From Aliiglaciecola sp. CAU 1673 (GTDB lineage Bacteria; Pseudomonadota; Gammaproteobacteria; Enterobacterales; Alteromonadaceae): a stretch of 64,000 nt of DNA. The translations under genes and the position numbers were made by a program. The notes under the pieces were generated by a model that was not told where the DNA came from, ran no database searches, and saw only the letters and a list, made by a program, of their open reading frames with translations. Below, in pieces: positions 16,615 through 23,630 of the stretch (its first letter is position 1; each line of letters opens with the position of its first letter). Where the stretch lies: the NCBI RefSeq assembly GCF_029223185.1, contig NZ_JARHUG010000002.1, forward strand, positions 248,001 through 312,000, in the 5' to 3' direction.

Positions 16615-17349
16615 CTACCAGTACCGCTCCACAGTAATATGCCCAGGCTCCCGCTTAAGATTCTTTCGCAATCCCCGCTCCAGCAAATGTTGTTGGATAT
16701 CCGCCACCATCTCAGGATTGCCACACAACATCACCTGACTGTCAGTATCGATTGTCGCCTGTGCAGACTCCTCAAGCTGTCCGGATAACAATGCATCAGA
16801 TAAGCGGCTATCCAGCTGTCCACAGCCTTTTTGCCGAGTGACGCTGGTAATCAGCTGGAAGCGATCAGGAAAGGCGTTCTGGAAGCCTTGTAGCTCTTGA
16901 AAATAGGCCAGGTCCTCTTGATAGCGGACGCCATAACACAAGATTATCTTTTCAAAGGCAGTCCAAGGTTGCTCGGTGCGCAGCATGCTGATGTAAGGAC
17001 CCACCGCGGTGCCTGTTGCCAGCATCCATAGTTGTTTAGCGCTGGGCACTTCATCCATGGTCATAAAGCCTCCGGCTTTGCCGCTGACCAGTACCTCATC
17101 CCCGGCATTAAGGGCGGCTAACTCAGGTGAAAGTTTGCCATTTTCCACACTGATCAGAAGGACTTCCAAAAGCGGCTCATGAGGGGCACTCACCAGAGAG
17201 TAGGCCCTGGGCACTTTTTTCTGCTCTAGTTCCAATCCCAGCTTGATATATTGACCCGCCTTAAAGGTCTCCACATCGGCCTCAATATGTAAAGAGAACA
17301 GCTTGTCGTTCCAGTTGGTACGCTCAATGATCTTGCCAGTAGTCCACAT
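16615..17349 (-). CDS. fpr: ferredoxin--NADP+ reductase
   Basis: 244 aa, single FNR-like flavoprotein. RAYSLVSAP (about 49-57) binds FAD. GTAVGPYISMLR (about 112-123) is the NADP-binding glycine loop. CGNPEMVADIQQHL is near the end. The C-terminus ERYW resembles the bacterial Fpr type. The enzyme exchanges electrons between NADPH and ferredoxin or flavodoxin and contributes to oxidative-stress tolerance. It is transcribed towards the tRNA-Lys repeat array; no terminator is evident between them. Confidence 0.92.
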   Translation of the reverse strand: MWTTGKIIERTNWNDKLFSLHIEADVETFKAGQYIKLGLELEQKKVPRAYSLVSAPHEPLLEVLLISVENGKLSPELAALNAGDEVLVSGKAGGFMTMDEVPSAKQLWMLATGTAVGPYISMLRTEQPWTAFEKIILCYGVRYQEDLAYFQELQGFQNAFPDRFQLITSVTRQKGCGQLDSRLSDALLSGQLEESAQATIDTDSQVMLCGNPEMVADIQQHLLERGLRKNLKREPGHITVERYW

Positions 17350-17490
17350 GCGTAATAGTCCTTTTTTCAGCTACCACCAAAGCATAAAGATTTTGCTGCT
17401 GGATAAAAAGTGTTCTGTTTGTGTCTAAGCCTTCGCTTGACAATATATTTGAGACAATATCGACAGATGTCATTTTTCAGACACCCAATG

Positions 17491-17496
17491 TATAAT
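17491..17496 (+). promoter_or_regulatory. -10 element of nadA
   Basis: A perfect TATAAT 32 bp before the chosen nadA start; TGTCAT at 17468 is a weak -35. It decides the start codon, because the longer frame beginning at 17495 would start inside this box. Confidence 0.6.
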
Positions 17497-17527
17497 GCGC
17501 GGCCTTTTAGCCAAGCCGAGTAGCGCC

Positions 17528-18586
17528 ATGACAGAAACTTTGAGCATTGATACTCTCGACTATTCCTTTCCCCCTAAACCTCGTCCTTTAAGCGACGGGC
17601 AGAAACAGGAATATCGAGAACGCATCAAACGCTTATTGAAAGAGCGTGATGCCGTGTTGGTGGCCCATTATTATACCGACCCGGAGATCCAGGCCCTGGC
17701 TGAGGAAACCGGTGGTTGCGTTTCCGACTCATTAGAAATGGCGCGTTTTGGCCGTGATGCCAAAGAGCAGACCCTGATTGTGGCCGGGGTTAAATTTATG
17801 GGCGAGACCGCCAAGATTTTAAGCCCGGAAAAGACCGTGCTGATGCCCACTCTGGAAGCCACTTGTTCATTGGACCTGGGATGCCCGGCGGATAAGTTTT
17901 CCGCTTTTTGTGATCAGCATCCAGACCATACGGTGGTGGTTTATGCCAACACTTCTGCCGCAGTAAAAGCCCGTGCTGATTGGGTCGTGACCTCCAGCAT
18001 AGCCTTGGAAATCGTCGAGCATCTGGATAGCCAGGGCAAGAAAATCTTATGGGGACCCGACAAACATTTGGGTAGCTATATCCAAAAGCAGACCGGTGCC
18101 GACATGCTGATGTGGCAGGGGGCTTGTATCGTGCATGATGAATTTAAAGCCAGAGCGCTCAAAGCCCTTAAAGAGCAATATCCCGATGCCGCCATTTTAG
18201 TGCACCCTGAATCACCGGCCAATGTGGTGGCAATGGCCGATGCGGTAGGCTCTACCTCTCAGCTTATTAAGGCTGCGCAGACCTTGCCCCATCAACGGCT
18301 GATTGTGGCCACCGATCGCGGTATCTTCTACAAGATGCAGCAGGCGGCACCCGGCAAGATTTTCCTTGAAGCGCCCACCGGTGGTGATGGAGCCACGTGC
18401 AGAAGCTGTGCCCATTGCCCTTGGATGGCCATGAATGGCTTGCAGGCTATTGAGGAATCGCTAACCGATAAGTCTGGCCATGAAATTTTTGTCGACGACT
18501 CCCTGCGCCAAAAAGCTCTGATCCCGCTGGACAGAATGTTGGCTTTTGCGGCCGCCCATAAGATGAAAGTCAAAGGCAACGCCTGA
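17528..18586 (+). CDS. nadA: quinolinate synthase NadA
   Basis: 352 aa from ATG 17528 ([10 protein letters not shown]). The enzyme condenses iminoaspartate with dihydroxyacetone phosphate to quinolinate in NAD synthesis and needs a [4Fe-4S] cluster. Candidate ligands are Cys113 ([10 protein letters not shown], the same number as in E. coli), a Cys in GACIVHDEF and one in [34 protein letters not shown] is the family N-terminal motif. Length is typical. It stands alone with its own -10 box and terminator. Confidence 0.97.
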   Translation: MTETLSIDTLDYSFPPKPRPLSDGQKQEYRERIKRLLKERDAVLVAHYYTDPEIQALAEETGGCVSDSLEMARFGRDAKEQTLIVAGVKFMGETAKILSPEKTVLMPTLEATCSLDLGCPADKFSAFCDQHPDHTVVVYANTSAAVKARADWVVTSSIALEIVEHLDSQGKKILWGPDKHLGSYIQKQTGADMLMWQGACIVHDEFKARALKALKEQYPDAAILVHPESPANVVAMADAVGSTSQLIKAAQTLPHQRLIVATDRGIFYKMQQAAPGKIFLEAPTGGDGATCRSCAHCPWMAMNGLQAIEESLTDKSGHEIFVDDSLRQKALIPLDRMLAFAAAHKMKVKGNA

Positions 18587-18601
18587 TGTTTTGAGTATCG
18601 A

Positions 18602-18634
18602 AACAAATCCCCGCTGCTGCGGGGATTTGTTTTT
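18602..18634 (+). terminator. nadA terminator
   Basis: AACAAATCCCCGC, a short loop, then GCGGGGATTTGTTTTT with a T-tract, 15 bp after the nadA stop. Confidence 0.9.
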
Positions 18635-18736
18635 CTGCCGCTTAAACTGCACTTTTAACAAATTGTCACATAAGGCTGGCAAGACCAAGACAATGGGTCT
18701 AGTGTGTAGAAAGCTAAGACAAGGAGTTTGTCATTG

Positions 18737-19039
18737 ATGCAGGAAACGTCGCAAAAGTCTCTCCCCCCGGTAGAACAGCAATTGCTTTTGAATTGTGCCC
18801 ATCATGCGTTTAAAAACGGTTTGGCTGAAAAGGACGGCGCTAAGATAGCGAAAACCTTTCATCTGGTTTATGAAGCCCACAACGCCAAGCTCTTGGGCAA
18901 GGTACCGGATTCTCACGTTAGCCTTCTTAAAGCCGCCAAGGAATTGGTGGGCTTACAGAGCAAAACCAATCAATTCTTCGGTGAAGCCATTGTGATGCTG
19001 ACCCTGACCGTTCTCACCTCTTTAAAACCCGCGGCCTGA
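18737..19039 (+). CDS. uncharacterised small protein, 100 aa
   Basis: No family recognised. The product is soluble and mostly helical (NCAHHAFKNGLAEKDGAKIA; SLLKAAKELVGLQSKTNQFF). It ends with a mildly hydrophobic helix (IVMLTLTVLTSLKPAA) that is too weak to call a membrane anchor. AAGGAG at 18721-18726 lies 10 nt before ATG 18737; TTG codons at 18728 and 18734 are other possible starts. It is convergent with the membrane protein that ends at 19045. Confidence 0.7.
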   Translation: MQETSQKSLPPVEQQLLLNCAHHAFKNGLAEKDGAKIAKTFHLVYEAHNAKLLGKVPDSHVSLLKAAKELVGLQSKTNQFFGEAIVMLTLTVLTSLKPAA

Positions 19040-19044
19040 ATACG

Positions 19045-20142
19045 TTACTGCTGCGAAGGAGGAACGTTCTCCTCGGGCGGTGCTACTGCGTTATATCTGG
19101 GTACACAGGGCTCCACGGAAAACTTCACGCCAAGGGGAGAGCTGTCTTTTTCGGCCACAAACATGGAGTAGTCGTCAATAGTCAGGCTGTGTTGCTCAGG
19201 TTTTTTGGCACAGGCCGAATGGGGATAAGTTTCAAAGTGATAGATAAAATTCGCCACCATTTGATCTAAAAAGCGCACTGGTTTTGTGCCTGGCGCTTTG
19301 GCTTCTTGTGAGGCAGCATTGATTGCATTATCTGTCTGCTGTTGTTCTTTGATGGATTGCAACAAGGCAGTGATTTTTTCAGGATCGGTATTGCGCAGAT
19401 CCTTCAGTTGGGCAACTTGCTCTGCTGTGAGAGACTCGTCCAGGCCTTCCATTCGTGGTTTGAAGATATCCAGTTGTTCTGCATAGGGTTCAATCAGTTC
19501 CAACAGGCCGACAATCACCACCGGGATGATGATGATCCTTAAGATCATAAAACTGATTACAAAGGATTTGTCTTCCCAATGGATAGGCAACCTGATCCCT
19601 ATCAGCCTGAGTAACAGTGTGATTAAGAGCCAAAGATTACCGGCTACCAGGGCCAGGGAAAAGAAAAACACCGTGGCAGCCACTAACCAGAAGGGCAGCG
19701 TCAGTAAGGTGGTAAAGCCAAGGGTAAATACAAAGGGGGAGGGCTCTACCCCGGCGATGTTATTGATTTTCAGGGCTGCCAACGCCAGCGCAAAATTAGC
19801 CGTTCCAGCGTAAAGCACCAGTAACAGGCCTTTGCCCAAAGTTTGCTCCCAAATCTTATGGAACAGGTGCCACATTTCCCGGCCAAGCCCGACACCGGCT
19901 AAAACAATGACCACCAACTGTATATCCCGGTCTTCACCCACATCCTGAATTGTGGCAAGTAGCGCCACAAAAGCTGCCAGATAAGACCATTGGGAAAGGG
20001 TGAGCTGTCCTACCTTTTCTTTAAAGGAGAGTCCGTTGCGCTTTTTATTGGGCAAACCCAGTTTGTATCTTATGCGCTGCCATAGCGTTGTAGGGGAAGG
20101 GAAGTCCTCGTCTTTCTGGGATGTATCAGTCAGCCTTTCCAT
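19045..20142 (-). CDS. uncharacterised multi-pass membrane protein, 365 aa
   Basis: Family not recognised. About six hydrophobic segments lie between residues 50 and 225 (for example LSQWSYLAAFVALLATIQ, LLLVLYAGTANFALALAAL and VISFMILRIIIIPVVIVGLL). A soluble C-terminal part of about 140 aa follows, with LTAEQVAQLKDLRNTDPEKI and two Cys residues (HSACAKK, EPCVPRY). That tail probably lies outside the cytoplasm, but topology is inferred. Its 5' region is shared with the divergent DUF3718 gene and holds two HexR-type palindromes, so it may be co-regulated. Confidence 0.8.
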   Translation of the reverse strand: MERLTDTSQKDEDFPSPTTLWQRIRYKLGLPNKKRNGLSFKEKVGQLTLSQWSYLAAFVALLATIQDVGEDRDIQLVVIVLAGVGLGREMWHLFHKIWEQTLGKGLLLVLYAGTANFALALAALKINNIAGVEPSPFVFTLGFTTLLTLPFWLVAATVFFFSLALVAGNLWLLITLLLRLIGIRLPIHWEDKSFVISFMILRIIIIPVVIVGLLELIEPYAEQLDIFKPRMEGLDESLTAEQVAQLKDLRNTDPEKITALLQSIKEQQQTDNAINAASQEAKAPGTKPVRFLDQMVANFIYHFETYPHSACAKKPEQHSLTIDDYSMFVAEKDSSPLGVKFSVEPCVPRYNAVAPPEENVPPSQQ

Positions 20143-20235
20143 TGCTCAGCCCGGTGCTAAATAGGGGAATTAGCTTATTACAATACGCAATCAAATGCGC
20201 CAGGGCGACTGCTAAGTTGTGAGGATGACCTTGAA

Positions 20236-20250
20236 TGTAATTAAATTACA
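20236..20250. promoter_or_regulatory. HexR-type operator 1 (perfect TGTAAT-TAA-ATTACA)
   Basis: A perfect 15-bp palindrome matching the HexR consensus. It lies 94 bp upstream of the minus-strand membrane-protein gene and 157 bp upstream of the DUF3718 gene. Confidence 0.7.
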
Positions 20251-20308
20251 TTAAATTGTTAATTTAATCGTTTCAAGTCGAAATAAAGCTGTAAACAGGC
20301 CTAATAAG

Positions 20309-20323
20309 TGTAATAAAATTACA
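20309..20323. promoter_or_regulatory. HexR-type operator 2 (perfect TGTAAT-AAA-ATTACA)
   Basis: A second perfect site, 73 bp (about seven helical turns) from the first and 84 bp before the DUF3718 gene. Two sites on the same helix face would suit looping. Confidence 0.7.
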
Positions 20324-20406
20324 TAAAGTGCTTTTTTTGATCGCTTTATCTCGCTAATATCGGCCTAATTCGGTAATTAACTTTCACTTTTTATATCGAG
20401 GTCATC

Positions 20407-20820
20407 ATGAAAAAGTTTGTATTTGCAGCATTGGTTGCAGCTTTTAGTGCGAGTTCCCTGGCATCCAAAGACAATGTTCGTTTTGTTGCGGTGGATGACA
20501 GCCTGTTTTCAAATATTTGTGTGGTAGCCGCCCAGGAAGGTGTTATTGCCGCGCGTAAAGTTGCGCCTCGTGAGTTTAACGAAAGCATTCGTTGCAATGG
20601 CCAGACGATCAATACCTTCGCCCGTCAATACACCAAAGCTGATAGTGCGCCGATAGCCTACAAGTTTGTGCTGGCAGACGAGCGTCCTGAGTCGATGCTA
20701 TGCAAACAAGCGGTATCTGAAGGAGTTGAGTCGCTGGGGCTTACCCGTGGTGAGTTGGACAATATTTTCTGCAACGGTGTGCGTTTGACCACCTTTGCCA
20801 AAGCCTACCAGGCAAACTGA
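20407..20820 (+). CDS. secreted two-repeat protein, DUF3718-like
   Basis: 137 aa. A signal peptide (MKKFVFAALVAAFSASSLA) precedes two tandem repeats of about 52-57 aa. The repeats pair FVAVDDSLFSNICVVAAQEG with FVLADERPESMLCKQAVSEG, and IRCNGQTINTFARQY with IFCNGVRLTTFAKAY. Each repeat has two Cys, one of them in a CNG motif, which suggests one disulfide per repeat. The pattern fits the small periplasmic DUF3718 family of Shewanella/Alteromonas relatives, of unknown function. GAGG precedes the ATG. Two HexR-type palindromes lie in its promoter region. Confidence 0.75.
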   Translation: MKKFVFAALVAAFSASSLASKDNVRFVAVDDSLFSNICVVAAQEGVIAARKVAPREFNESIRCNGQTINTFARQYTKADSAPIAYKFVLADERPESMLCKQAVSEGVESLGLTRGELDNIFCNGVRLTTFAKAYQAN

Positions 20821-20832
20821 TTGACCTGCCGA

Positions 20833-20941
20833 GCAGTCCTTTCATGGACTGCTTGATGTTGTCTGGAGCGGTTGGCGTAGCCTGACGCATTAAAAAACCC
20901 GCCGAAGCGGGTTGAGGGTTGAAGGGTGCAGGCCGCTCCAG
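20833..20941. repeat. nested inverted repeats after the DUF3718 gene
   Basis: GCAGTCC/GGACTGC (20833-20852) forms a terminator-like hairpin with a weak T tract for the plus strand. Then 9-bp arms CTGGAGCGG (20863) and CCGCTCCAG (20933) enclose AACCCGC-CGAA-GCGGGTT (20896-20913). That inner hairpin has its T-tract on the minus strand, so it would terminate leftward transcription. Confidence 0.6.
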
Positions 20942-21239
20942 CTTAAGTTGTTAGCCGATTATCCGGGCTGTTATTTGCCTGTACGGCGACTTCCTATGCT
21001 GAAAAGGCCTGACTAGGCCTAAGTAAAGCACAAATTTTCCAAGTTGCTCAAAAAACGTATGCGATAGTATCAAGATAATAAAGCCGTCCGTTTTTGCCCG
21101 CAGTTGGGCAGGGCTTTTCATGAGTTGGCTAGAAAGCCAGCAATTAGGTTGAGGCATTTAGATTTTGCTTGATAAAGCCTAATGAATTCCCTAACATACG
21201 CCGCGCTGAATCGCCCGGGAAACCGCTGCTGATATAAGC

Positions 21240-21310
21240 AACGAGCACACCGCAGTGCTCCCGCACACAAGTGACAGAAAAATAAAGCGGCAGAACAATG
21301 TGAATTAGGG
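21240..21310 (+). repeat. tRNA-Ser upstream block, copy B0
   Basis: Diverged copy of the block found just before tRNA-Ser (AACGAGCAC...GTGCTC palindrome, then AATAAAGCGGCAGAACAAT). It is followed by GGTGAAGTCCGG, a possible mutated tRNA-Ser 5' end. Confidence 0.7.
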
Positions 21311-21430
21311 TGAAGTCCGGTCACGAAGTGATGAGGGGTGACTTAACGTCACGCCGAAAGGGCTGAACGAGAGGCCGTGGACGGCCGAACTGGGCAATAC
21401 GCCATGGATGGATACTAAGACCCAAAGTTT

Positions 21431-21498
21431 AACGAGCACGCCGCAGTGCTCCGGCATGAAAGTGGCAGACAAATAAAGCGGCAGAACAACGAGAATTA
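21431..21498 (+). repeat. tRNA-Ser upstream block, copy B1
   Basis: Nearly identical to 21592-21659, exactly 161 bp apart. It contains the palindrome GAGCAC-GCCGCA-GTGCTC and probably the duplicated tRNA promoter. Confidence 0.85.
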
Positions 21499-21520
21499 GG
21501 TGAGGTGTCCGAGTGGCTGA
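21499..21520 (+). pseudogene. truncated tRNA-Ser 5' fragment
   Basis: The first 22 nt of tRNA-Ser (acceptor strand GGTGAGG through GTGGCTGA of the D-arm) are intact, then break off straight into a repeat hairpin at 21521. The rest of the tRNA is missing. Confidence 0.85.
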
Positions 21521-21590
21521 CAATTTTGTCAGGAACAAAATTGGACATCCGCAGGATGGCCCCGAAGGGGCGAAGGACAGGAGTCCGAAG
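21521..21590 (+). repeat. repeat element S1 fused to the tRNA-Ser 5' fragment
   Basis: Hairpin 21521-21543 has perfect stems CAATTTTGT/ACAAAATTG and loop CAGGA. GCCCC-GAA-GGGGC follows, expanded but compensated. Hairpin 21575-21586 is GGAC/GTCC with loop AGGA. Unlike K1, S2 and S3 the left flank is the 5' half of the tRNA, not an inverted 3' end. Confidence 0.8.
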
Positions 21591-21591
21591 C

Positions 21592-21659
21592 AACGAGCAC
21601 GCCGCAGTGCTCCGGCACGAAAGTGGCAGACAAATAAAGCGGCAGAACAATGAGAATTA
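21592..21659 (+). repeat. tRNA-Ser upstream block, copy B2 (adjacent to the intact gene)
   Basis: The version next to the functional tRNA; see 21431-21498 for its near-identical partner. It presumably carries the tRNA-Ser promoter, but no clear -35/-10 pair can be named. Confidence 0.8.
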
Positions 21660-21747
21660 GGTGAGGTGTCCGAGTGGCTGAAGGAGCACGCCTGGAAAGT
21701 GTGTATACGGCAACGTATCGAGGGTTCGAATCCCTCCCTCACCGCCA
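21660..21747 (+). tRNA. tRNA-Ser(GGA)
   Basis: 88 nt with encoded CCA. Acceptor arms GGTGAGG/CCTCACC, discriminator G, anticodon loop CTGGAAA (anticodon GGA), a long variable arm (TATACGGCAACGTAT) and T-arm GAGGG-TTCGAAT-CCCTC. Confidence 0.97.
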
Positions 21748-21750
21748 TAT

Positions 21751-21793
21751 AAAATGAAAAAGCCCCGTCCAAAAGACGGGGCTTTTTCATTTT
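21751..21793 (+). terminator. tRNA-Ser terminator
   Basis: The 19-nt arms AAAATGAAAAAGCCCCGTC and GACGGGGCTTTTTCATTTT are perfectly complementary around CAAAA. Outside them the tRNA 3' end CCCTCCCTCACCGC (21732-21745) is matched by GCGGTGAGGGAGGG (21796-21809), so the palindrome extends through the tRNA end. Confidence 0.9.
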
Positions 21794-21795
21794 AC

Positions 21796-21918
21796 GCGGT
21801 GAGGGAGGGTGAGAACCCTCGCGGTTCGACAAAAATGCCAGGAGCATTTTTGAACGTCGCCGCCGTCCGGAGACGGCCCGAAGGGCGAAGTACAGGAAGT
21901 ACTTCGTAATCCCTCACG
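21796..21918 (+). repeat. tRNA-arm repeat element S2
   Basis: The left arm GCGGTGAGGGAGGGTGAGAA is the inverted tRNA-Ser 3' end. Then GGTTCGA; hairpin 21830-21852 (CAAAAATGC/GCATTTTTG, loop CAGGA); GCCGTC-CGGA-GACGGC; GCCC-GAA-GGGC; hairpin 21886-21906 (CGAAGTAC/GTACTTCG, loop AGGAA); GTAATCCCTCACG as the direct right arm. This is the Ser-type counterpart of K1. Confidence 0.85.
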
Positions 21919-21973
21919 TTTGTTCCCACCTGAGAGAGTTAAAGAGTCTCAGCCCCTGTTCATTGCGATGTGA

Positions 21974-21997
21974 AAAACCCGGCTTAGGCCGGGTTTT
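21974..21997 (+). terminator. terminator-like hairpin between S2 and S3
   Basis: AAAACCCGG, six-base loop, CCGGGTTTT with flanking A and T runs. It would work in either direction. Confidence 0.65.
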
Positions 21998-22085
21998 CTG
22001 CTTTTTGGCGTCCGGTCGCAAACACCAGGGATGGGCCAGAGCCCATCCCGAAAATTCGGGACAAGCAAAATTGTTTGCTTGCCTT

Positions 22086-22156
22086 TGTTCGAATTTTCCC
22101 CTCACCGCAATATAAAATGAAAAAGCCCCGTCCAAAAGACGGGGCTTTTTCATTTT
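22086..22156 (+). pseudogene. decayed tRNA-Ser 3' end plus duplicated terminator
   Basis: TTGTTCGAATTTTCCCCTCACCGC resembles the tRNA-Ser T-arm and acceptor end. It is followed by an exact copy of the tRNA-Ser terminator (22114-22156). The tRNA body is gone. Confidence 0.7.
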
Positions 22157-22158
22157 AC

Positions 22159-22280
22159 GCGGTGAGGGAGGGTGAGAACCCTCGCGGTTCGACAAATTTG
22201 CCAGGAGCAAATTTGAACGTCGCCGCCGTCCGGAGACGGCCCGCAGGGCGAAGTACAGGAATTACTTCGTAGTCCCTCCC
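22159..22280 (+). repeat. tRNA-arm repeat element S3
   Basis: Same plan as S2. The Ser-type inverted left arm is followed by hairpin 22193-22215 (CAAATTTGC/GCAAATTTG, loop CAGGA), GCCGTC-CGGA-GACGGC and GCCC-GCA-GGGC. A slightly damaged hairpin at 22249-22269 (CGAAGTA/TACTTCG, loop CAGGAAT) and GTAGTCCCTCCC close the element. Confidence 0.85.
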
Positions 22281-22330
22281 AAAAGCTAGTTGCCAGTAAC
22301 AAACAGTCCAAAAGACGGGGCTTTTTCATT

Positions 22331-22533
22331 TTACGCGGAGATGGGAGGGTGAGAACCCTCGAGGTTCGACGAATTTGCCTGGAACATTTTATTCACCACA
22401 TCCCTGTGGTTCACCTGCTCCGCAGGCCAGCTAAAGCTGTTCCAATCGGTTCCCTACCCATTGGTGGAACGTCACCGCCATAGGGCAACGGCCCGCAGGG
22501 TTAAGGGCTGGATGCCCGGAGTAATTCCTCCCA
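22331..22533 (+). repeat. repeat element S4 (long, degenerate variant)
   Basis: It begins GCGGAGATGGGAGGGTGAGAA after a half copy of the terminator (22307-22332). The first hairpin is degraded (GAATTTGCCTGGAACATTTT). The extra middle segment (TGGTTCACCTGCTCCGCAGG, then CCAATCGGTTCCC...) is shared with 16190-16260. Hairpin 22505-22517 is GGGC-TGGAT-GCCC, and GTAATTCCTCCC ends the element. Confidence 0.65.
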
Positions 22534-22613
22534 AGAACCGGTGATTAAGAAGCATTTCTGCTATACAAAGAGGTTTATCAAGTCCGCAGCCCTGCCTGTC
22601 AATTACTGCCCAA

Positions 22614-23630
22614 TCACATCACTGAAGTACGATGAACTAGGAGCGCGCCACGCAATCTTCCGAAAGCCAGCACGCCCCCCAATACTAATAAATACAAGTA
22701 CAGGGTTGCCGGCGCGTCAATCTGCCCGGTTGATGGCGTCCTTGGTGCAACTGTCTGATTAAATTCATAAATATCTGATGTGAATCCAAAGTTATTGGTT
22801 GCTCTTACGGCAATTTTTTGGATCCCTGAAGAAGTAAATGTGTGTAGGTTGCTGGGATTAAAGACACCATCATTGTCAAAATCCCACTCCAGGTATTGCA
22901 TATCACTTGGCAGCGCAAACACATCATGTAATGCGTCAAGCAGGCTGGCGTTGAAGGTGGCGGCGGTACCCACTTGCACTGTCGCTGATTGGCTGGCCGC
23001 CGAGGAGACTTGTGGACCATTGTAATGCAATGCCGTTGTGATAGCCGCCGCGCTGTTATGTTCGGCCTGGCTAGTACTTGCCATGATCCCAGATGCGGCA
23101 TCACTCAAGGGCACACTGCCGATATCCTGTTGAACCTGACCACTCAGATAACTAAGTCCGAATACCCAATCAAATCGGCTAAAAGCAAAATTGTGGGTCG
23201 GGGATTGGTATTGCAGCGTGCCGCTGGAGCTATTGAAGTTTAAGGTCGCGCCGCCAAGGGTTACTAATCCATTGGTGAGTATTGTGCTATTTAGCCACGC
23301 CTGTCCAGAAGACAAGAACCGGATGCTGTTGCCGCCTATCAGTAAGTTTATGCCTGTGGTGATATTTACATCAGGACTCCCCATGGCTAGGCCACGACCC
23401 ACTTCTCCGAGTAAAACAAAATCTGATGTTTTCGCATAGACATAAGCTTCACTTGCAGTATTGACCGCAAGGTTACTGGTAAAAGCGCCGCTGAAAGTAT
23501 TAAAGTGAGGGCCGTCAGAGATAAATTGAGCCGATATTACAGTTGCTTGACTGGTGTGCGGTAGTATTAGTGAGGCCAATAGAATCAAAAAACGCGCAAG
23601 ACGAGGTGGGCACAAGGCGTTGCCGGTCAT
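22614..23630 (-). CDS. secreted PKD-like surface protein with C-terminal membrane anchor
   Basis: 338 aa from ATG 23630, chosen because GTGGAGAT lies 7 nt upstream and a signal peptide (RFLILLASLILPHTSQA) follows at once. The middle is Ser/Thr/Asn-rich. At about residues 225-305 is a PKD-like stretch: LEWDFDNDGVFNPSN, then IQKIAVRATNNFGFTS. The end (PATLYLYLLVLGGVLAFGRLRGALLVHR) is a hydrophobic helix plus basic residues, like a PEP-CTERM-type sorting tail but without a clear VPEP motif. Function unknown; probably surface-exposed or envelope-anchored. The 3' end lies 80 bp beyond the tRNA-Ser repeats. Confidence 0.75.
   Translation of the reverse strand: MTGNALCPPRLARFLILLASLILPHTSQATVISAQFISDGPHFNTFSGAFTSNLAVNTASEAYVYAKTSDFVLLGEVGRGLAMGSPDVNITTGINLLIGGNSIRFLSSGQAWLNSTILTNGLVTLGGATLNFNSSSGTLQYQSPTHNFAFSRFDWVFGLSYLSGQVQQDIGSVPLSDAASGIMASTSQAEHNSAAAITTALHYNGPQVSSAASQSATVQVGTAATFNASLLDALHDVFALPSDMQYLEWDFDNDGVFNPSNLHTFTSSGIQKIAVRATNNFGFTSDIYEFNQTVAPRTPSTGQIDAPATLYLYLLVLGGVLAFGRLRGALLVHRTSVM

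Noticed and set aside
21305-22210. Minus-strand frames of 180 and 98 codons sharing SNREGSHPPSPRKMKKPRL
   Set aside because: They read through the duplicated tRNA-Ser terminator and repeat arms in antisense; the shared peptide is a by-product of the DNA repeat.
15533-22533. CRISPR array as an explanation of the repeats
   Set aside because: Repeats are not evenly spaced, arms match tRNA ends, there are no uniform spacers and no cas genes in the window.
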